DNA of 50,058 nucleotides, from contig JAJYSM010000021.1 of assembly GCA_021793575.1 (NCBI GenBank), positions 1 to 50,058 on the forward strand, read 5' to 3'. Every line of letters starts with the position of its first letter. Positions within the stretch are counted from its first letter, which is position 1. The notes under the pieces were generated by a model. The model ran no database searches and was not told the DNA's origin. It saw only the letters and a list, made by a program, of their open reading frames with translations. This document shows, in pieces, positions 1 through 8,949 of this stretch. The position numbers and the translations under genes are program-made. The stretch is from Pseudomonadota bacterium. Lineage in GTDB: Bacteria > Pseudomonadota > Gammaproteobacteria > Xanthomonadales > Rhodanobacteraceae.

Positions 1-111
1 TGTTACCGCTTCAATCGCCGCTTCGACTTGGCGGCACTCGTCCCTCGCCTCATCGTCGCCGCCGCCCGAACCCCGCCGCTGACTTACCGGCTTGCAACGT
101 TGGATGCGTGA
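1..111 (+). CDS. IS1595-family transposase, C-terminal fragment (cut by window edge)
   Basis: The frame is open from base 1 to a TGA at 109-111 and gives 36 residues, opening CYRFNRRFDLAALVPRL and ending in a tract rich in PPLTYRLATL. The YRFNRR-D-L...PRL pattern followed by a short RTPPL-YRL tail is how ISXO2-like transposases of the IS1595 family end. The catalytic part lies outside the window, so whether the element is intact cannot be judged. The gene points toward ispA and converges with it. The assignment rests on recognising the C-terminal pattern only. Confidence 0.7.
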   Translation, partial: CYRFNRRFDLAALVPRLIVAAARTPPLTYRLATLDA

Positions 112-140
112 TGTGGGGAATCAGGACATAGAAAGAGCGC
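1..140 (+). mobile_element. Right end of an insertion sequence (IS1595-like), approximate
   Basis: The transposase fragment ends at 111 and the ispA stop lies at 164, so the right end of the element must fall in this short gap. The stretch just after the stop (TGTGGGGAATCAGGACATAG at 112-131) is a plausible terminal inverted repeat, but its partner lies outside the window and it cannot be confirmed. The end coordinate is an estimate. Confidence 0.4.
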
Positions 141-163
141 AGTGGGGATGTGCGACAAAATCG

Positions 164-1057
164 TCAATGCTGGCGGTTCGCTGCGTAATGCGCCAGTTCG
201 GTGAGCAGGGTGCCACGGCTGCCCCACGGCGCCACGGCGGCCAGCGCGGTGGCGGTGAGTTCGCGCAGCCGCGCGCGCGAGGCGTCCAGCCCGATGACCG
301 AAGGGAAGGTGGGCTTGGCGGCAGCAGCGTCCTTGCCGGCGGTCTTGCCGATCACCGCCGCTTCGCCTTCCACGTCGAGAATGTCGTCGCGCACCTGGAA
401 CGCCAGGCCCACCGCGTGGGCGTAGCGATCCAGCGTGCGCAGCGTGCCCGCATCGGCCCGGCCGATCAGCGCGCCCAACTGCACCGAGGCGCGGATCAGC
501 GCGCCGGTCTTGCACGCGTGCATGTGTTCGAGTTCGGCCAGCGTGAGGTGGCGGCCGACCGCTGCCAGGTCCAGCGCCTGGCCGCCGGCCATGCCCTCGG
601 AGCCGCAGGCGCGGCCCAGCGCGCCCAGCATGGCGATGCCGGTCCCAGCGTGGTGGATGCCGTGATCGGCGAGGATCTCGAACGCCAGCGCCTGCAGCGC
701 GTCGCCGGCGAGTATCGCCATCGCCTCGCCGAATGCGATGTGGCAGGTGGGTCGGCCGCGCCGCAGCGCGTCGTCGTCCATCGCCGGCAGGTCGTCGTGC
801 ACCAGCGAATAGGCGTGGATCAGCTCGACCGCGCAGGCAGCTGCATCGAGCTGCGGGCCGGTTTCGTCCAGCGCATGCGCCGCCGCATAGACCAGCAGCG
901 GACGCAGTCGCTTGCCGCCGCCGAGCACGGCGTAGCGCATCGCGCGATGCAATTCCGCCGGCGATTGGGCGGGCAGCGGCAGGCAGCGATCCAGCGCCTG
1001 TTCGGCGCGAACGATCAGTGCCTGCAGTGCGGGGCTCAGCTCAGAGTTCGGGTTCAA
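164..1057 (-). CDS. ispA: Geranyl/farnesyl diphosphate synthase
   Basis: Condenses isopentenyl diphosphate with DMAPP and GPP to make farnesyl diphosphate, the precursor used by UppS (encoded further along this strand) and by quinone synthesis. The 297-aa protein has the GGGKRLRP motif (about 46-53), the first aspartate-rich motif in [10 protein letters not shown] (D88, D89, D94) and the second in FQVRDDILD near 220. Length fits the family. The first possible start is a TTG at 1055-1057, inside the last codons of xseB (17-bp overlap), so the two are probably translationally coupled. In relatives dxs often follows; here an insertion-sequence end lies just downstream. Confidence 0.93.
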   Translation of the reverse strand: MNPNSELSPALQALIVRAEQALDRCLPLPAQSPAELHRAMRYAVLGGGKRLRPLLVYAAAHALDETGPQLDAAACAVELIHAYSLVHDDLPAMDDDALRRGRPTCHIAFGEAMAILAGDALQALAFEILADHGIHHAGTGIAMLGALGRACGSEGMAGGQALDLAAVGRHLTLAELEHMHACKTGALIRASVQLGALIGRADAGTLRTLDRYAHAVGLAFQVRDDILDVEGEAAVIGKTAGKDAAAAKPTFPSVIGLDASRARLRELTATALAAVAPWGSRGTLLTELAHYAANRQH

Positions 1058-1298
1058 ACGGTTCGGCGCTGTCGGGAGCTTCGGGATCCAGCAGCAGGCG
1101 CACGCGCAGTTCGGCCTGCTGCAGCGACTGCTGGCAGTGGCGGTACAGGCCGATGCCGCGCTCGAACGAGGCGAGCGATTCGTCCAGGCTCAGCGCGCCG
1201 CCTTCCATCCGCGTCACCAGCTGTTCCAACTCCTCCAGCGAATGCTCGAAGTCGGCGACAGGCGGGGTCTTGGCAGGGGCGGGAGCGGTCTTGGCCAT
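1041..1298 (-). CDS. xseB: Exodeoxyribonuclease VII small subunit
   Basis: Small subunit of exonuclease VII, which degrades single-stranded DNA to oligonucleotides together with XseA (not in this window). The 85-aa product carries the family core [36 protein letters not shown] (about 17-51), predicted to be helical, followed by an acidic tail. ATG at 1298. It precedes and overlaps ispA, the usual xseB-ispA order in proteobacteria. The charged, proline/alanine-rich first 15 residues are not conserved and could be trimmed if a later start were used, though none looks better. Confidence 0.93.
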   Translation of the reverse strand: MAKTAPAPAKTPPVADFEHSLEELEQLVTRMEGGALSLDESLASFERGIGLYRHCQQSLQQAELRVRLLLDPEAPDSAEPFEPEL

Positions 1299-1374
1299 GG
1301 CTCGCCACGCTAACGCAGCGGCGCTGCGGAATCAATCGGTGCGCGGCACGCAACGGCCACCGGATGGAACCGGA

Positions 1375-2676
1375 TCAGCGTGCCGCGCGCCAGCACGGCC
1401 GCGCGCCGGCGTGCTGGAAAATGGCCGCGCCGCGCGCGCTGAGCCAGCGGTCGGCCACGGCGATGAGTTCCTCGCCGGCATACAGCAGCGGGCAGCCGGC
1501 GCGCTGCCACGGCGGCATCGCGTCGCGCTGGAACAGGTCGCGCAGTTCGCGCGTGTGCGCATCGCCGGCCGGCTTGATGCGTTCACTGCCGCGGCGCAGG
1601 CGCACGTCGAGCGGTTCGGCCAGGCGTGCCTCGACAGCGTGCAGCGACAGCGTGCCGCCGTCGGGCAGCGTCAACGGTTCGCCGTGCCAGCGCACCGTCC
1701 AGTCGACGGGCGCGCTGCGAGCGGGCGGCAGCGCCCACAGCCGCTGCTTCCACACATGCAGCTCGGTGCCGGGCCAGCGGATGCATGGCAGCTGGCCGGG
1801 GCGCGCGGCGCACTGGCGCTCGATCTGCCGGCGCTGCGCGGTGGTGGGCGCGGACCGCCCGCGCGCGTGCAGCCAGTGATCCAGCAGCGGCTCGCGCAGC
1901 GCCGGGTCCAGCGCCAGCCAGCCGGCGGCATCGAGGCTGCCGCTGGCCGGATCGTGCAGGTTGTCCAGCGCCGCCAGCCACTGCGTGCGCAGCGTGTCTG
2001 CGGCGGCGCGGCTGAGCGCGGCGCTGTGCAGGATCGAATCCACCGCCTGCGGCCAGTGCTGCCGCAGACGCGGCAGGATCTCGTGACGCAGCTGGTTGCG
2101 CGCCAGCCGGGTATCGGCGTTGGAGGGGTCCTCGATGCACGGCAGCTGCCAGGCCTCCACATGCTCGCGCAGCGCCTGCCGCGACAGCGCCAGCAGCGGT
2201 CGCCACAGCTGGCCGCGACCGAACGGGCGCCGCGCGCGCATGCCGCCCAGCCCGTCCGGGCCGGCACCGCGCAGCAGTTTCAGCAGCACCGTCTCGGCCT
2301 GGTCGTCGCGGTGGTGGCCGAGCAGCAGCCATTCGTCGTGCTGCAGCTGTTCGGCGAAGGCGCTGTAGCGAGCGTGCCGCGCGGCGGCTTCCAGCCCGCT
2401 GCCGCGGTCGGTCTCGACCTGCACGCGCAGCACCGCGCAGGGCAGCTGCAGCGTGGCGCAGTAGCGCTGGCAGTGCTTGGCCCACGCTGCGCTGTGCGCG
2501 TGCAGGCCGTGATCCACATGCAGCGCGCGCAGGCCGCGCGCGCGCGCGTCGGGCAGCTGCGCCAGCGCGTGCAGCAGGGCGGTGGAATCCGGGCCACCGC
2601 TATAGGCCACGCACAGCGGCGCCGCCGGCACGGTCGCCAGCGCGGCGAGCAGATGCTGGCCCAGCGCGTCGCTCAT
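1375..2676 (-). CDS. tilS: tRNA(Ile)-lysidine synthetase
   Basis: Ligates lysine to C34 of tRNA-Ile(CAU) so that it reads AUA. The 433-aa protein has the N-type ATP-pyrophosphatase P-loop SGGPDS (26-31), the GHHRDDQAET motif and the WRPLL segment of the catalytic domain, then the TilS substrate-binding and C-terminal domains. The frame stays open far upstream, but the ATG at 2676 is the right start: it gives the standard N-terminus and overlaps the stop of the preceding NYN gene as ATGA (4 bp), implying coupled translation. TilS more often sits directly after accA; here one gene has been inserted between them. Confidence 0.95.
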   Translation of the reverse strand: MSDALGQHLLAALATVPAAPLCVAYSGGPDSTALLHALAQLPDARARGLRALHVDHGLHAHSAAWAKHCQRYCATLQLPCAVLRVQVETDRGSGLEAAARHARYSAFAEQLQHDEWLLLGHHRDDQAETVLLKLLRGAGPDGLGGMRARRPFGRGQLWRPLLALSRQALREHVEAWQLPCIEDPSNADTRLARNQLRHEILPRLRQHWPQAVDSILHSAALSRAAADTLRTQWLAALDNLHDPASGSLDAAGWLALDPALREPLLDHWLHARGRSAPTTAQRRQIERQCAARPGQLPCIRWPGTELHVWKQRLWALPPARSAPVDWTVRWHGEPLTLPDGGTLSLHAVEARLAEPLDVRLRRGSERIKPAGDAHTRELRDLFQRDAMPPWQRAGCPLLYAGEELIAVADRWLSARGAAIFQHAGARPCWRAAR

Positions 2677-3413
2677 CGGCTGCCGGCGCGGGGGCGCACG
2701 TAGATGTGCTTGCCGTTGCCGATATGGCGCTCCTCGGTCTCGAACAGGCCGGTGCCGTTGACCAGTCCGCTGAGCTTGGCGTAGCCGTAGTTGCGCGAAT
2801 CGAAGTCGGGCGACTGCTTGTTGATGATGCTGCCGATCGCGTCCAGCCTGGCCCAGCCGGTGTCGTCGGAGGCTGCCTCGATCGCGTGGCGCAGCAGGCT
2901 CAGCAGATGCGCGTCGCCGCGCAGCTCCTTCGCCGAGCGCTGCTTCGGCGCCGTCTCGGGCTCGGTCTCGGCCGAGCCGGCCAGCACTTCGGTGTAAATG
3001 AACTTGTCGCACGCGGTGCGGAATGGTTCGGGCGTTTTCTTCTCGCCGAAGCCGTACACGATGCGGCCTGACTCGCGGATGCGCGAGGCCAGCCGGGTGA
3101 AGTCGCTGTCGCTGGAAACGATGCAGAAGCCGTCGAAGCGCTCGGTATACAGCAGGTCCATCGCGTCGATGATCATCGCCGAGTCGGTGGCGTTCTTGCC
3201 CACCGTGTAGCGGAACTGCTGGATCGGCTGGATCGACAGGCGCAGCAGCACCTCCTTCCAGCCGTTGAGATCGGGCTTGGTCCAGTCGCCGTAGATGCGC
3301 TTCACATGCGCGGTGCCGTACTTGGCGATCTCCGCCAGCAGGCCTTCGACGATCGCCGGTCGCGCGTTGTCCGCGTCGATCAGCACCGCAAGCTTGGTGG
3401 TGTCGGTGGCCAT
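2673..3413 (-). CDS. NYN-domain protein with C-terminal OST-HTH/LOTUS domain
   Basis: A 246-aa protein of the LabA/DUF88 group. Residues 8-150 form a NYN (PIN-like) nuclease fold with the expected acidic positions: D13, D15 and N16 in LIDADN, D83 in IIDAMD, and D102/D104 in SSDSDFTRL. Residues from about 165 onward look like an OST-HTH (LOTUS) RNA-binding domain ending in GNGKHIYVRPR. An RNA-processing or RNA-binding role is inferred from the fold; the substrate is unknown. It lies between accA and tilS, overlaps tilS by 4 bp and is separated from accA by a REP palindrome, so it probably shares a transcript with tilS. Confidence 0.85.
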   Translation of the reverse strand: MATDTTKLAVLIDADNARPAIVEGLLAEIAKYGTAHVKRIYGDWTKPDLNGWKEVLLRLSIQPIQQFRYTVGKNATDSAMIIDAMDLLYTERFDGFCIVSSDSDFTRLASRIRESGRIVYGFGEKKTPEPFRTACDKFIYTEVLAGSAETEPETAPKQRSAKELRGDAHLLSLLRHAIEAASDDTGWARLDAIGSIINKQSPDFDSRNYGYAKLSGLVNGTGLFETEERHIGNGKHIYVRPRAGSR

Positions 3414-3471
3414 GGGGGATCCCGTCAGCAGCTAAGGTCACACCGATGGTAACGCCGCGCGGGTACGTCCA

Positions 3472-3581
3472 GTGGGAGCGAGTCCTGTGGGAGCGGCCTT
3501 TGTGGGAGCGGCTTCAGCCGCGATGCCCTTGTTTCGATGCTGCCAAAGTGCAAGGGCATCGCGGCTGAAGCCGCTCCCACA
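3472..3581. repeat. REP-type palindrome with perfect 30-bp arms
   Basis: A perfect 30-bp inverted repeat (3501-3530 and 3552-3581, 21-bp spacer) contains GTGGGAGCGGCTTCAGCCGC, preceded by two partial copies of the GTGGGAGCG head at 3472 and 3487. It lies between the accA stop and the NYN start, inside what is probably one transcript. It belongs to the same family as the elements at 5131 and 24660. No REP-associated transposase gene is present in the window. Confidence 0.9.
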
Positions 3582-3604
3582 GAAGCCCCTCCCCCACCAG
3601 CCAG

Positions 3605-4561
3605 CTACTCCTGATAGGCGCCGTAGCTGCGCAGGCGCCGGTAGCGCTGTTCGAGCAGCTCGCCGATCGGCAGCGCGGCCAGTTCGTCGAGCTGGTTCAG
3701 CAGCACGGCTTTCAGGCGCACGGCCATCGAGCGCGGATTGCGATGCGCGCCGCCGAGCGGTTCGCGCACGATCTTGTCGATCAGGCCCAGTTGCAGCAAG
3801 CGTGGTGCGGTCATACCGAGAGCTTCGGCGGCGTCCCTGGCCTTGTCCGCGCTTTTCCACAGGATCGAGGCGCAGCCTTCGGGGGTGATCACCGAGTAGG
3901 TCGCGTACTGCAGCATCAGCGTGCGGTCGCCCACGCCGATCGCCAGCGCGCCGCCGGAGCCGCCCTCGCCGATCACGGTGCAGATGATCGGCACCTTCAG
4001 CTCGGCCATTTCCAGCAGGTTGCGCGCGATCGCCTCGCTCTGGCCGCGCTCCTCGGCGCCCACGCCGGGGTAGGCGCCGGGGGTATCGATCAGGGTCAGC
4101 AGCGGCAGGTGGAAGCGCTCGGCCAGTTTCATCAGGCGCAGCGCCTTGCGGTAGCCCTCGGGCCGCGGCATGCCGAAGTTGCGGCGCACCTTGGTCTTGG
4201 TGTCGCGGCCCTTCTGGTGGCCGATGATCACCACCGGGCGGCCGTTGATGCGACCGAGGCCACCGACGATGGCAGCGTCGTCGGCATACATGCGATCGCC
4301 CGCCAGCTCGTGGAACTCCTCGCAGATCACGCCGATGTAGTCGAGCGTGTACGGGCGCGCCGGGTGGCGCGACAGCTGGGTGGTCTGCCATGAGTTGAGG
4401 TTGCGGAAGATCTCGTTGGTCTTGAGCTTCAGCTTCTCGCGCAGGCGGCCGACTTCCTCGTCGATATTGAACGCCTGGCCGTGGCTGGCGTGGCGAAGCT
4501 CTTCGATTTTCGCGTCCAGTTCGGCAATCGGTTGTTCGAAATCGAGGAAGTTGGGGTTCAT
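3605..4561 (-). CDS. accA: Acetyl-CoA carboxylase carboxyltransferase subunit alpha
   Basis: Alpha half of the carboxyltransferase that moves CO2 from biotin-BCCP to acetyl-CoA, forming malonyl-CoA for fatty-acid synthesis; its partner AccD is elsewhere. At 318 aa it matches the usual length. Visible family segments are [72 protein letters not shown] and [15 protein letters not shown] (crotonase-fold oxyanion loops). The start [19 protein letters not shown] at 4561 is the conserved N-terminus; the longer frame upstream runs into the divergent yajD region. A TATACT -10 candidate lies at 4592-4597 on this strand. Confidence 0.97.
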   Translation of the reverse strand: MNPNFLDFEQPIAELDAKIEELRHASHGQAFNIDEEVGRLREKLKLKTNEIFRNLNSWQTTQLSRHPARPYTLDYIGVICEEFHELAGDRMYADDAAIVGGLGRINGRPVVIIGHQKGRDTKTKVRRNFGMPRPEGYRKALRLMKLAERFHLPLLTLIDTPGAYPGVGAEERGQSEAIARNLLEMAELKVPIICTVIGEGGSGGALAIGVGDRTLMLQYATYSVITPEGCASILWKSADKARDAAEALGMTAPRLLQLGLIDKIVREPLGGAHRNPRSMAVRLKAVLLNQLDELAALPIGELLEQRYRRLRSYGAYQE

Positions 4562-4730
4562 TCGCAGCTTTTCGTGGTGCACAAGCGTCCAAGTATACCG
4601 ATCCGCGGAAAAGCGCGAGAACGCCGCCGTATGGCGATCGCCGCTTTTTGCATCAGGCTGCGCGCCTCCCGGCGCATGGCGGATTGCGCTATCGTCCGCT
4701 CCAACCAAGCGTACCCCGCCGGAATCGACC

Positions 4731-5111
4731 ATGCCGATCAAGCCGCCCATCGACCACGCCAAGCTCGATCGCATCGTCGCCGACGCGCGCCGCAACGCCG
4801 AGCAGCGCGAGCTGGGCTATCGCGAGCGGGCACTGAAGATGTATCCGTGGATCTGCGGCCGCTGCGCGCGCGAGTTCACCCGCACCAACCTGCAGGAGCT
4901 GACCGTGCACCACCGCAATCACGATCACGACTGCAACCCGGCCGATGGCAGCAACTGGGAGCTGCTGTGCGTGTACTGCCACGATAACGAGCACTCGCGG
5001 CACATCGACCACGTGCGCGGCGGCGTGCTGGAAGTGCAGGAAGCCCCGGCCGCCACCGGCAATCCGTTCGCCGATCTGAAGGCGATGCTGGAGCGCGGCA
5101 AGAAATCCTGA
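4731..5111 (+). CDS. yajD: YajD-family HNH nuclease
   Basis: A 126-aa protein of the YajD group. It has a zinc-ribbon type CGRC pair (in WICGRCARE), the HNH core [32 protein letters not shown], and the C-terminal [16 protein letters not shown] that is typical of the family. The biological role is not established; the fold predicts metal-dependent DNA cleavage. It starts at ATG 4731 and is the only plus-strand gene within the long minus-strand block, standing divergent to accA and convergent to dnaE. Confidence 0.92.
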   Translation: MPIKPPIDHAKLDRIVADARRNAEQRELGYRERALKMYPWICGRCAREFTRTNLQELTVHHRNHDHDCNPADGSNWELLCVYCHDNEHSRHIDHVRGGVLEVQEAPAATGNPFADLKAMLERGKKS

Positions 5112-5130
5112 CCGTGCCGACGGCAGCGAC

Positions 5131-5226
5131 AGTGGGAGCGACTTCTGTGGGAGCGACTTCAGTCGCGATGCTCCAGCTTTGATGTATGCCGAAGCACAAC
5201 AGCATCGCGACTGAAGTCGCTCCCAC
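5131..5226. repeat. REP-type palindrome with perfect 26-bp arms
   Basis: A perfect 26-bp inverted repeat (5147-5172 and 5201-5226) contains GTGGGAGCGACTTCAGTCGC, preceded by a partial head copy at 5132-5145. Compared with the other two copies in the window the stem base pair G-C has become A-T on both sides (GCGACTTCAGTCGC against GCGGCTTCAGCCGC), a compensatory change. It sits between the convergent yajD and dnaE 3' ends, where it could act as a bidirectional transcription barrier. Confidence 0.9.
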
Positions 5227-5270
5227 GGTCGCTCCGACCCACCGCTGATGCCGTGCCGCAGGCGCGACGA

Positions 5271-8200
5271 TCAATCCGCCTGCTTGACGATGCGCAGCCG
5301 CGCGGCCTGCACGCCGGGCAAGGCGCGCACCACGCGCAGCAGGGCGGGAACGGCGTCGACGCGCCAGTCTTCGCCGAGCTCGACATCGGCCTGCGCCGAG
5401 CGATTGCGGTAACCGTGCAGCACCACGCTGGCGCGGCCGCCACGGAAGCCGGCCAGCGCCTGCTGCAGCCGCTCGACAAAGCCTGGTCCGACCCCGTTCA
5501 ACTTCAGCTGCAGCAGCCGCGCGTGCTTGCGGCAGGCGTCCGCCAGCGAGCTGGCGTTGCGCGCGCGCAGCTGAAAGCCGCCGCCGGAAAAGTCGTCGAT
5601 GCGCAGGCCGCCCTCGACGATCAGCACCTCGTCGCGGGTGAGCAGCGGCGCCACCTGCTGATACAGCTCGCCAAAGAAGCTCACCTCGATGCTGCCGCTG
5701 CCGTCCTCCAGCCGCACGAACGCTTCGCTGTCGCCGCGCTTGCGCACGGCGGCGACCATGCCGGCGACGGTCCACGGTGTATCGGGACCGCGGCGGAAGC
5801 GGTTGCTGTCGCCATCGTCGTTCCGGCGCGGCCGGCTCGATGAGTAGCTGGGCGGCTGGTAGCGCTCGACGATCTCGCCCAGCGGGCAGGTCGACAGCTG
5901 CGCCAGCTCGTCCTTCCACGGATCGGTGGGATGGCCGGACAGGTAATGGCCGAGCGTGTCGCGCTCGCCCTGCAGCTTCTGCTCCAGCGGCCACTCCGGC
6001 GCCGTGGGCAGGTCGATCTGCAGCACCGGCGTGGTGGCGCCCATCGCCGTACCGAACATGTCGTTCTGACCGGACTGGCGATCGCGCAGGTGCTGTTCGG
6101 CGGCCTTGATCGCGTCGGGCAGCTGCAGCATCAGGCTGGCGCGGGTGGGCGCCAGCGCGTCCAGCGCGCCGGACAGGATCAGCGCTTCGAGCACGCGCCG
6201 GTTGAGCTTGGTCGGATCGACGCGGCGGCAGAAGTCGGCCAGGTCGGTATAGGCGCTGCGCGCCCGCTCGGTCACGATCGCCTCGCACGCGCCCTGGCCG
6301 ACGCCCTTGATCGCGCCCAGGCCGTACTGGATCACCTGCGGCTGCACCGCCACGAACATGTACTGCGAGGCGTTGACGTCCGGCGGCTGCACGGTGATGC
6401 CGAGCGCGCGTGACTCGTCCAGGAAGGTCACCACCTTGTCGGTGTTGTCCATGTCGGCCGAGATCGTGGCGGCCATGAACTCGGCCGGGTAGTGCGCCTT
6501 CAACCACGCTGTCTGGTAGCTCACCAGCGCGTAGGCGGCGGCGTGCGACTTGTTGAAGCCGTAGCCGGCGAACTTCTCCATCAGGTCGAAGATTTCATCG
6601 GCCTTGCTGCCGGGCAGGCCGTCTTTGGCGGCGCCGTCGCGGAACTTCTGGCGCTCCTCGGCCATCTTCTTGGCGTCTTTCTTGCCCATCGCGCGGCGCA
6701 GCAGGTCGGCGCCGCCGAGCGAGTAACCGCCCACGATCTGCGCCATCTGCATCACCTGCTCTTGGTAGACCATGATGCCGTAGGTCTCCTGCAGGATCGG
6801 CTCGACGCGCGGGTCGGGGTATGCCACTTCCTCGCGGCCGTGCTTGCGCGCGATGAAGCTGGGAATCAGGTCCATCGGGCCGGGTCGATACAGCGCCACC
6901 AGCGCGATGATGTCCTCGAAGCGGTCGGGCTTGGCGTCCTTCAGCATGCGCTGCATGCCAGAGGATTCCAGCTGGAACACGGCGACCGTGCGCGCCTTTT
7001 TCAGCAGCTCGTAGGGCTTGGGGTCGTCCAGCGGCAGCTGCGAAATATCCAGCGGTGCCTCGTGGGTCTGCACACGCCTTTGATTGATCGCCTTCACCGC
7101 CCAGTCGATGATGGTCAGCGTGCGCAGGCCGAGGAAGTCGAACTTCACCAGGCCGACCGCCTCCACGTCGTCCTTGTCGTACTGGGTCACCACGCCGCCG
7201 CCGCCGGGCTCGCTGTACAGCGGCGCGAAATCGGTGAGCGCGGTGGGCGCGATCACCACGCCGCCGGCGTGCTTGCCGGCGTTGCGGGTGAGGTTTTCGA
7301 GTTTCAGCGCAAGGTCGATCAGCGCCCGCGCGTCCTCGTCCTGCGCGTAGGCATCGCAGAACTCCCTGACCACGCGGTCGGTTTCCTTCTTCGATTTCTC
7401 CGAGCGGCCGAGCGCGTCGGACAGCGTGAGGTCGAGCGGCCGCGGCGGAATCAGCTTGGCCAGCTTGTCGACCTGGCCGTAGCCCATGCTGAGCACGCGG
7501 CCGGAGTCGCGCAGCACCGCCTTGGCCGCCATCGAGCCGTAGGTGATGATCTGGCTGACGCGGTCGCGGCCGTACTTGCGCGACACGTAGTCGATCACCT
7601 CGTCGCGGCGATCCATGCAGAAGTCGATGTCGAAGTCCGGCATCGATATGCGTTCGGGATTGAGGAAGCGCTCGAACAGCAGGTCGAACTGCAGCGGATC
7701 GAGATCGGTGATCTTCAGCGCCCACGCCACCAGCGAGCCGGCGCCGGAACCGCGGCCCGGCCCCACCGGGATGCCGTGCTGCTTGGCCCAGTTGATGAAG
7801 TCCGCCACGATCAGGAAGTAGCCGGGGAAGCCCATCTCGATGATCACGTCGAGCTCGCGCTCCAGCCGCGCCTGGTAGACGTCCAGCGTGTGGCCGTTGG
7901 CCAGCGGCGCGCTGGCGAGGCGTTGCCGCAGGCCCTCGCGCGACAGCTCGCGGATGTGGCTGGCGAGGTCATGCCCGGCCGGCACCGGAAAGTCGGGCAG
8001 GAAATATTTGCCGAAGGTCAGCTCCAGGTTGCAGCGCCGGGCCAGCTCGACGGTGTTTTCCAGCGCCTCCGGCAGGTCGGCGAACAGCGCGGCCATTTCC
8101 TCGGGCGACTTCAGGTATTGCTGCTCGCCGTAGTCGCGCGGGCGCTTCGCATCGGCCAGCACGCGGCCCTGGTTGATGCACACGCGCGCCTCGTGCGCCT

Positions 8201-8825
8201 CGAAATCGTCGCGGGTGAGGAAGCGCACGTCGTTGCTGGCCAGCACCGGCAGCGCGAGTTCGGCGGCCAGCGCGAGCGCGGCGGTGTTCCAGTTTTCCTC
8301 GTTGTCGCGGCCGCAGCGGGTGAGCTCCAGATACAGCCGGTCCGGCAGTAGCCGCGCCAGCGGGCGCAGTTTTTCCAGCGCGGCGTCGCTGCCCTGCTGC
8401 AAGGCGATGCGGCCCACCTCGCTGTCGCGGCCAAGCAGGGCGATCAGGCCGCCGGTGGCCTGCGCGCTCAGCCAGCCGGCGTCGACCAGCGCCCGCCCGC
8501 CGTGCTGACCGTCGCGCCATGCGCGCGACACCAGCCGCGACAGGTTGAGATAGCCGTCGCGGTTCTGGCACAGCAGGGTGAGTCGCCACGGCCGCGGGTC
8601 GTCCGGCGCGGAAATCCACAGGTCGCAGCCGCCGATCGGCTTGATCCCCGCCGCGCTGCACGCCTTGTAGAACTTCACCAGCGCAAACATGTTGCATTCG
8701 TCGGTGAGCGCCACCGCCGGCATGCCGGCGCGCACGCAAGCCTCGACCAGCGCCTTGATGCGGATGGTCGAGTCGACCAGCGAGTATTCGCTGTGCAGGT
8801 GCAGGTGGGTATAGCGGACGGTCAT
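5271..8825 (-). CDS. dnaE: DNA polymerase III subunit alpha
   Basis: Replicative polymerase subunit of the Pol III holoenzyme. The 1184-aa protein begins with a PHP domain (YTHLHLHSEYSLVDS at 5-19), followed by the polymerase core with GPGRGSGAGSLVAW and the catalytic PDFDIDFCMDRR motif (near 410-420), the fingers region with LYRPGPMDLIP and FNKSHAAAYALVSYQTAWLKAHYPAEFMAA, an HhH region, and an OB fold (TPWTVAGMVAAVRKRGDSEAFVRLED). The ATG at 8825 gives the standard MTVRYTHLHLHSEYS start; the open frame upstream to 9077 has no family similarity. RnhB lies upstream with a 124-bp gap, in the usual rnhB-dnaE order. Confidence 0.97.
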   Translation of the reverse strand: MTVRYTHLHLHSEYSLVDSTIRIKALVEACVRAGMPAVALTDECNMFALVKFYKACSAAGIKPIGGCDLWISAPDDPRPWRLTLLCQNRDGYLNLSRLVSRAWRDGQHGGRALVDAGWLSAQATGGLIALLGRDSEVGRIALQQGSDAALEKLRPLARLLPDRLYLELTRCGRDNEENWNTAALALAAELALPVLASNDVRFLTRDDFEAHEARVCINQGRVLADAKRPRDYGEQQYLKSPEEMAALFADLPEALENTVELARRCNLELTFGKYFLPDFPVPAGHDLASHIRELSREGLRQRLASAPLANGHTLDVYQARLERELDVIIEMGFPGYFLIVADFINWAKQHGIPVGPGRGSGAGSLVAWALKITDLDPLQFDLLFERFLNPERISMPDFDIDFCMDRRDEVIDYVSRKYGRDRVSQIITYGSMAAKAVLRDSGRVLSMGYGQVDKLAKLIPPRPLDLTLSDALGRSEKSKKETDRVVREFCDAYAQDEDARALIDLALKLENLTRNAGKHAGGVVIAPTALTDFAPLYSEPGGGGVVTQYDKDDVEAVGLVKFDFLGLRTLTIIDWAVKAINQRRVQTHEAPLDISQLPLDDPKPYELLKKARTVAVFQLESSGMQRMLKDAKPDRFEDIIALVALYRPGPMDLIPSFIARKHGREEVAYPDPRVEPILQETYGIMVYQEQVMQMAQIVGGYSLGGADLLRRAMGKKDAKKMAEERQKFRDGAAKDGLPGSKADEIFDLMEKFAGYGFNKSHAAAYALVSYQTAWLKAHYPAEFMAATISADMDNTDKVVTFLDESRALGITVQPPDVNASQYMFVAVQPQVIQYGLGAIKGVGQGACEAIVTERARSAYTDLADFCRRVDPTKLNRRVLEALILSGALDALAPTRASLMLQLPDAIKAAEQHLRDRQSGQNDMFGTAMGATTPVLQIDLPTAPEWPLEQKLQGERDTLGHYLSGHPTDPWKDELAQLSTCPLGEIVERYQPPSYSSSRPRRNDDGDSNRFRRGPDTPWTVAGMVAAVRKRGDSEAFVRLEDGSGSIEVSFFGELYQQVAPLLTRDEVLIVEGGLRIDDFSGGGFQLRARNASSLADACRKHARLLQLKLNGVGPGFVERLQQALAGFRGGRASVVLHGYRNRSAQADVELGEDWRVDAVPALLRVVRALPGVQAARLRIVKQAD

Positions 8826-8949
8826 GCAGGCTGGCGCGGTGAGTCCATGCAGGCTAACCGGCGCCCCGTGCAGCGGCAAGATTGACTTCCGCGGCGATTG
8901 TGCGAACGGCGCGTGGGCTGCCGCTGTGCGCGTTCGCCGCGACGCATGC

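Noticed and set aside
92-2703. Plus-strand frames over ispA, xseB and tilS
   Set aside because: They are shadows of conserved minus-strand genes with Arg/Ala-rich products.
2677-3441. N-terminal extension of tilS through the NYN gene
   Set aside because: The extension is an out-of-frame shadow of the NYN gene, and the ATG at 2676 gives the standard TilS start.
6492-8351. 619-codon plus-strand frame inside dnaE
   Set aside because: Fully antisense to the DnaE polymerase core; composition is that of a complementary frame.
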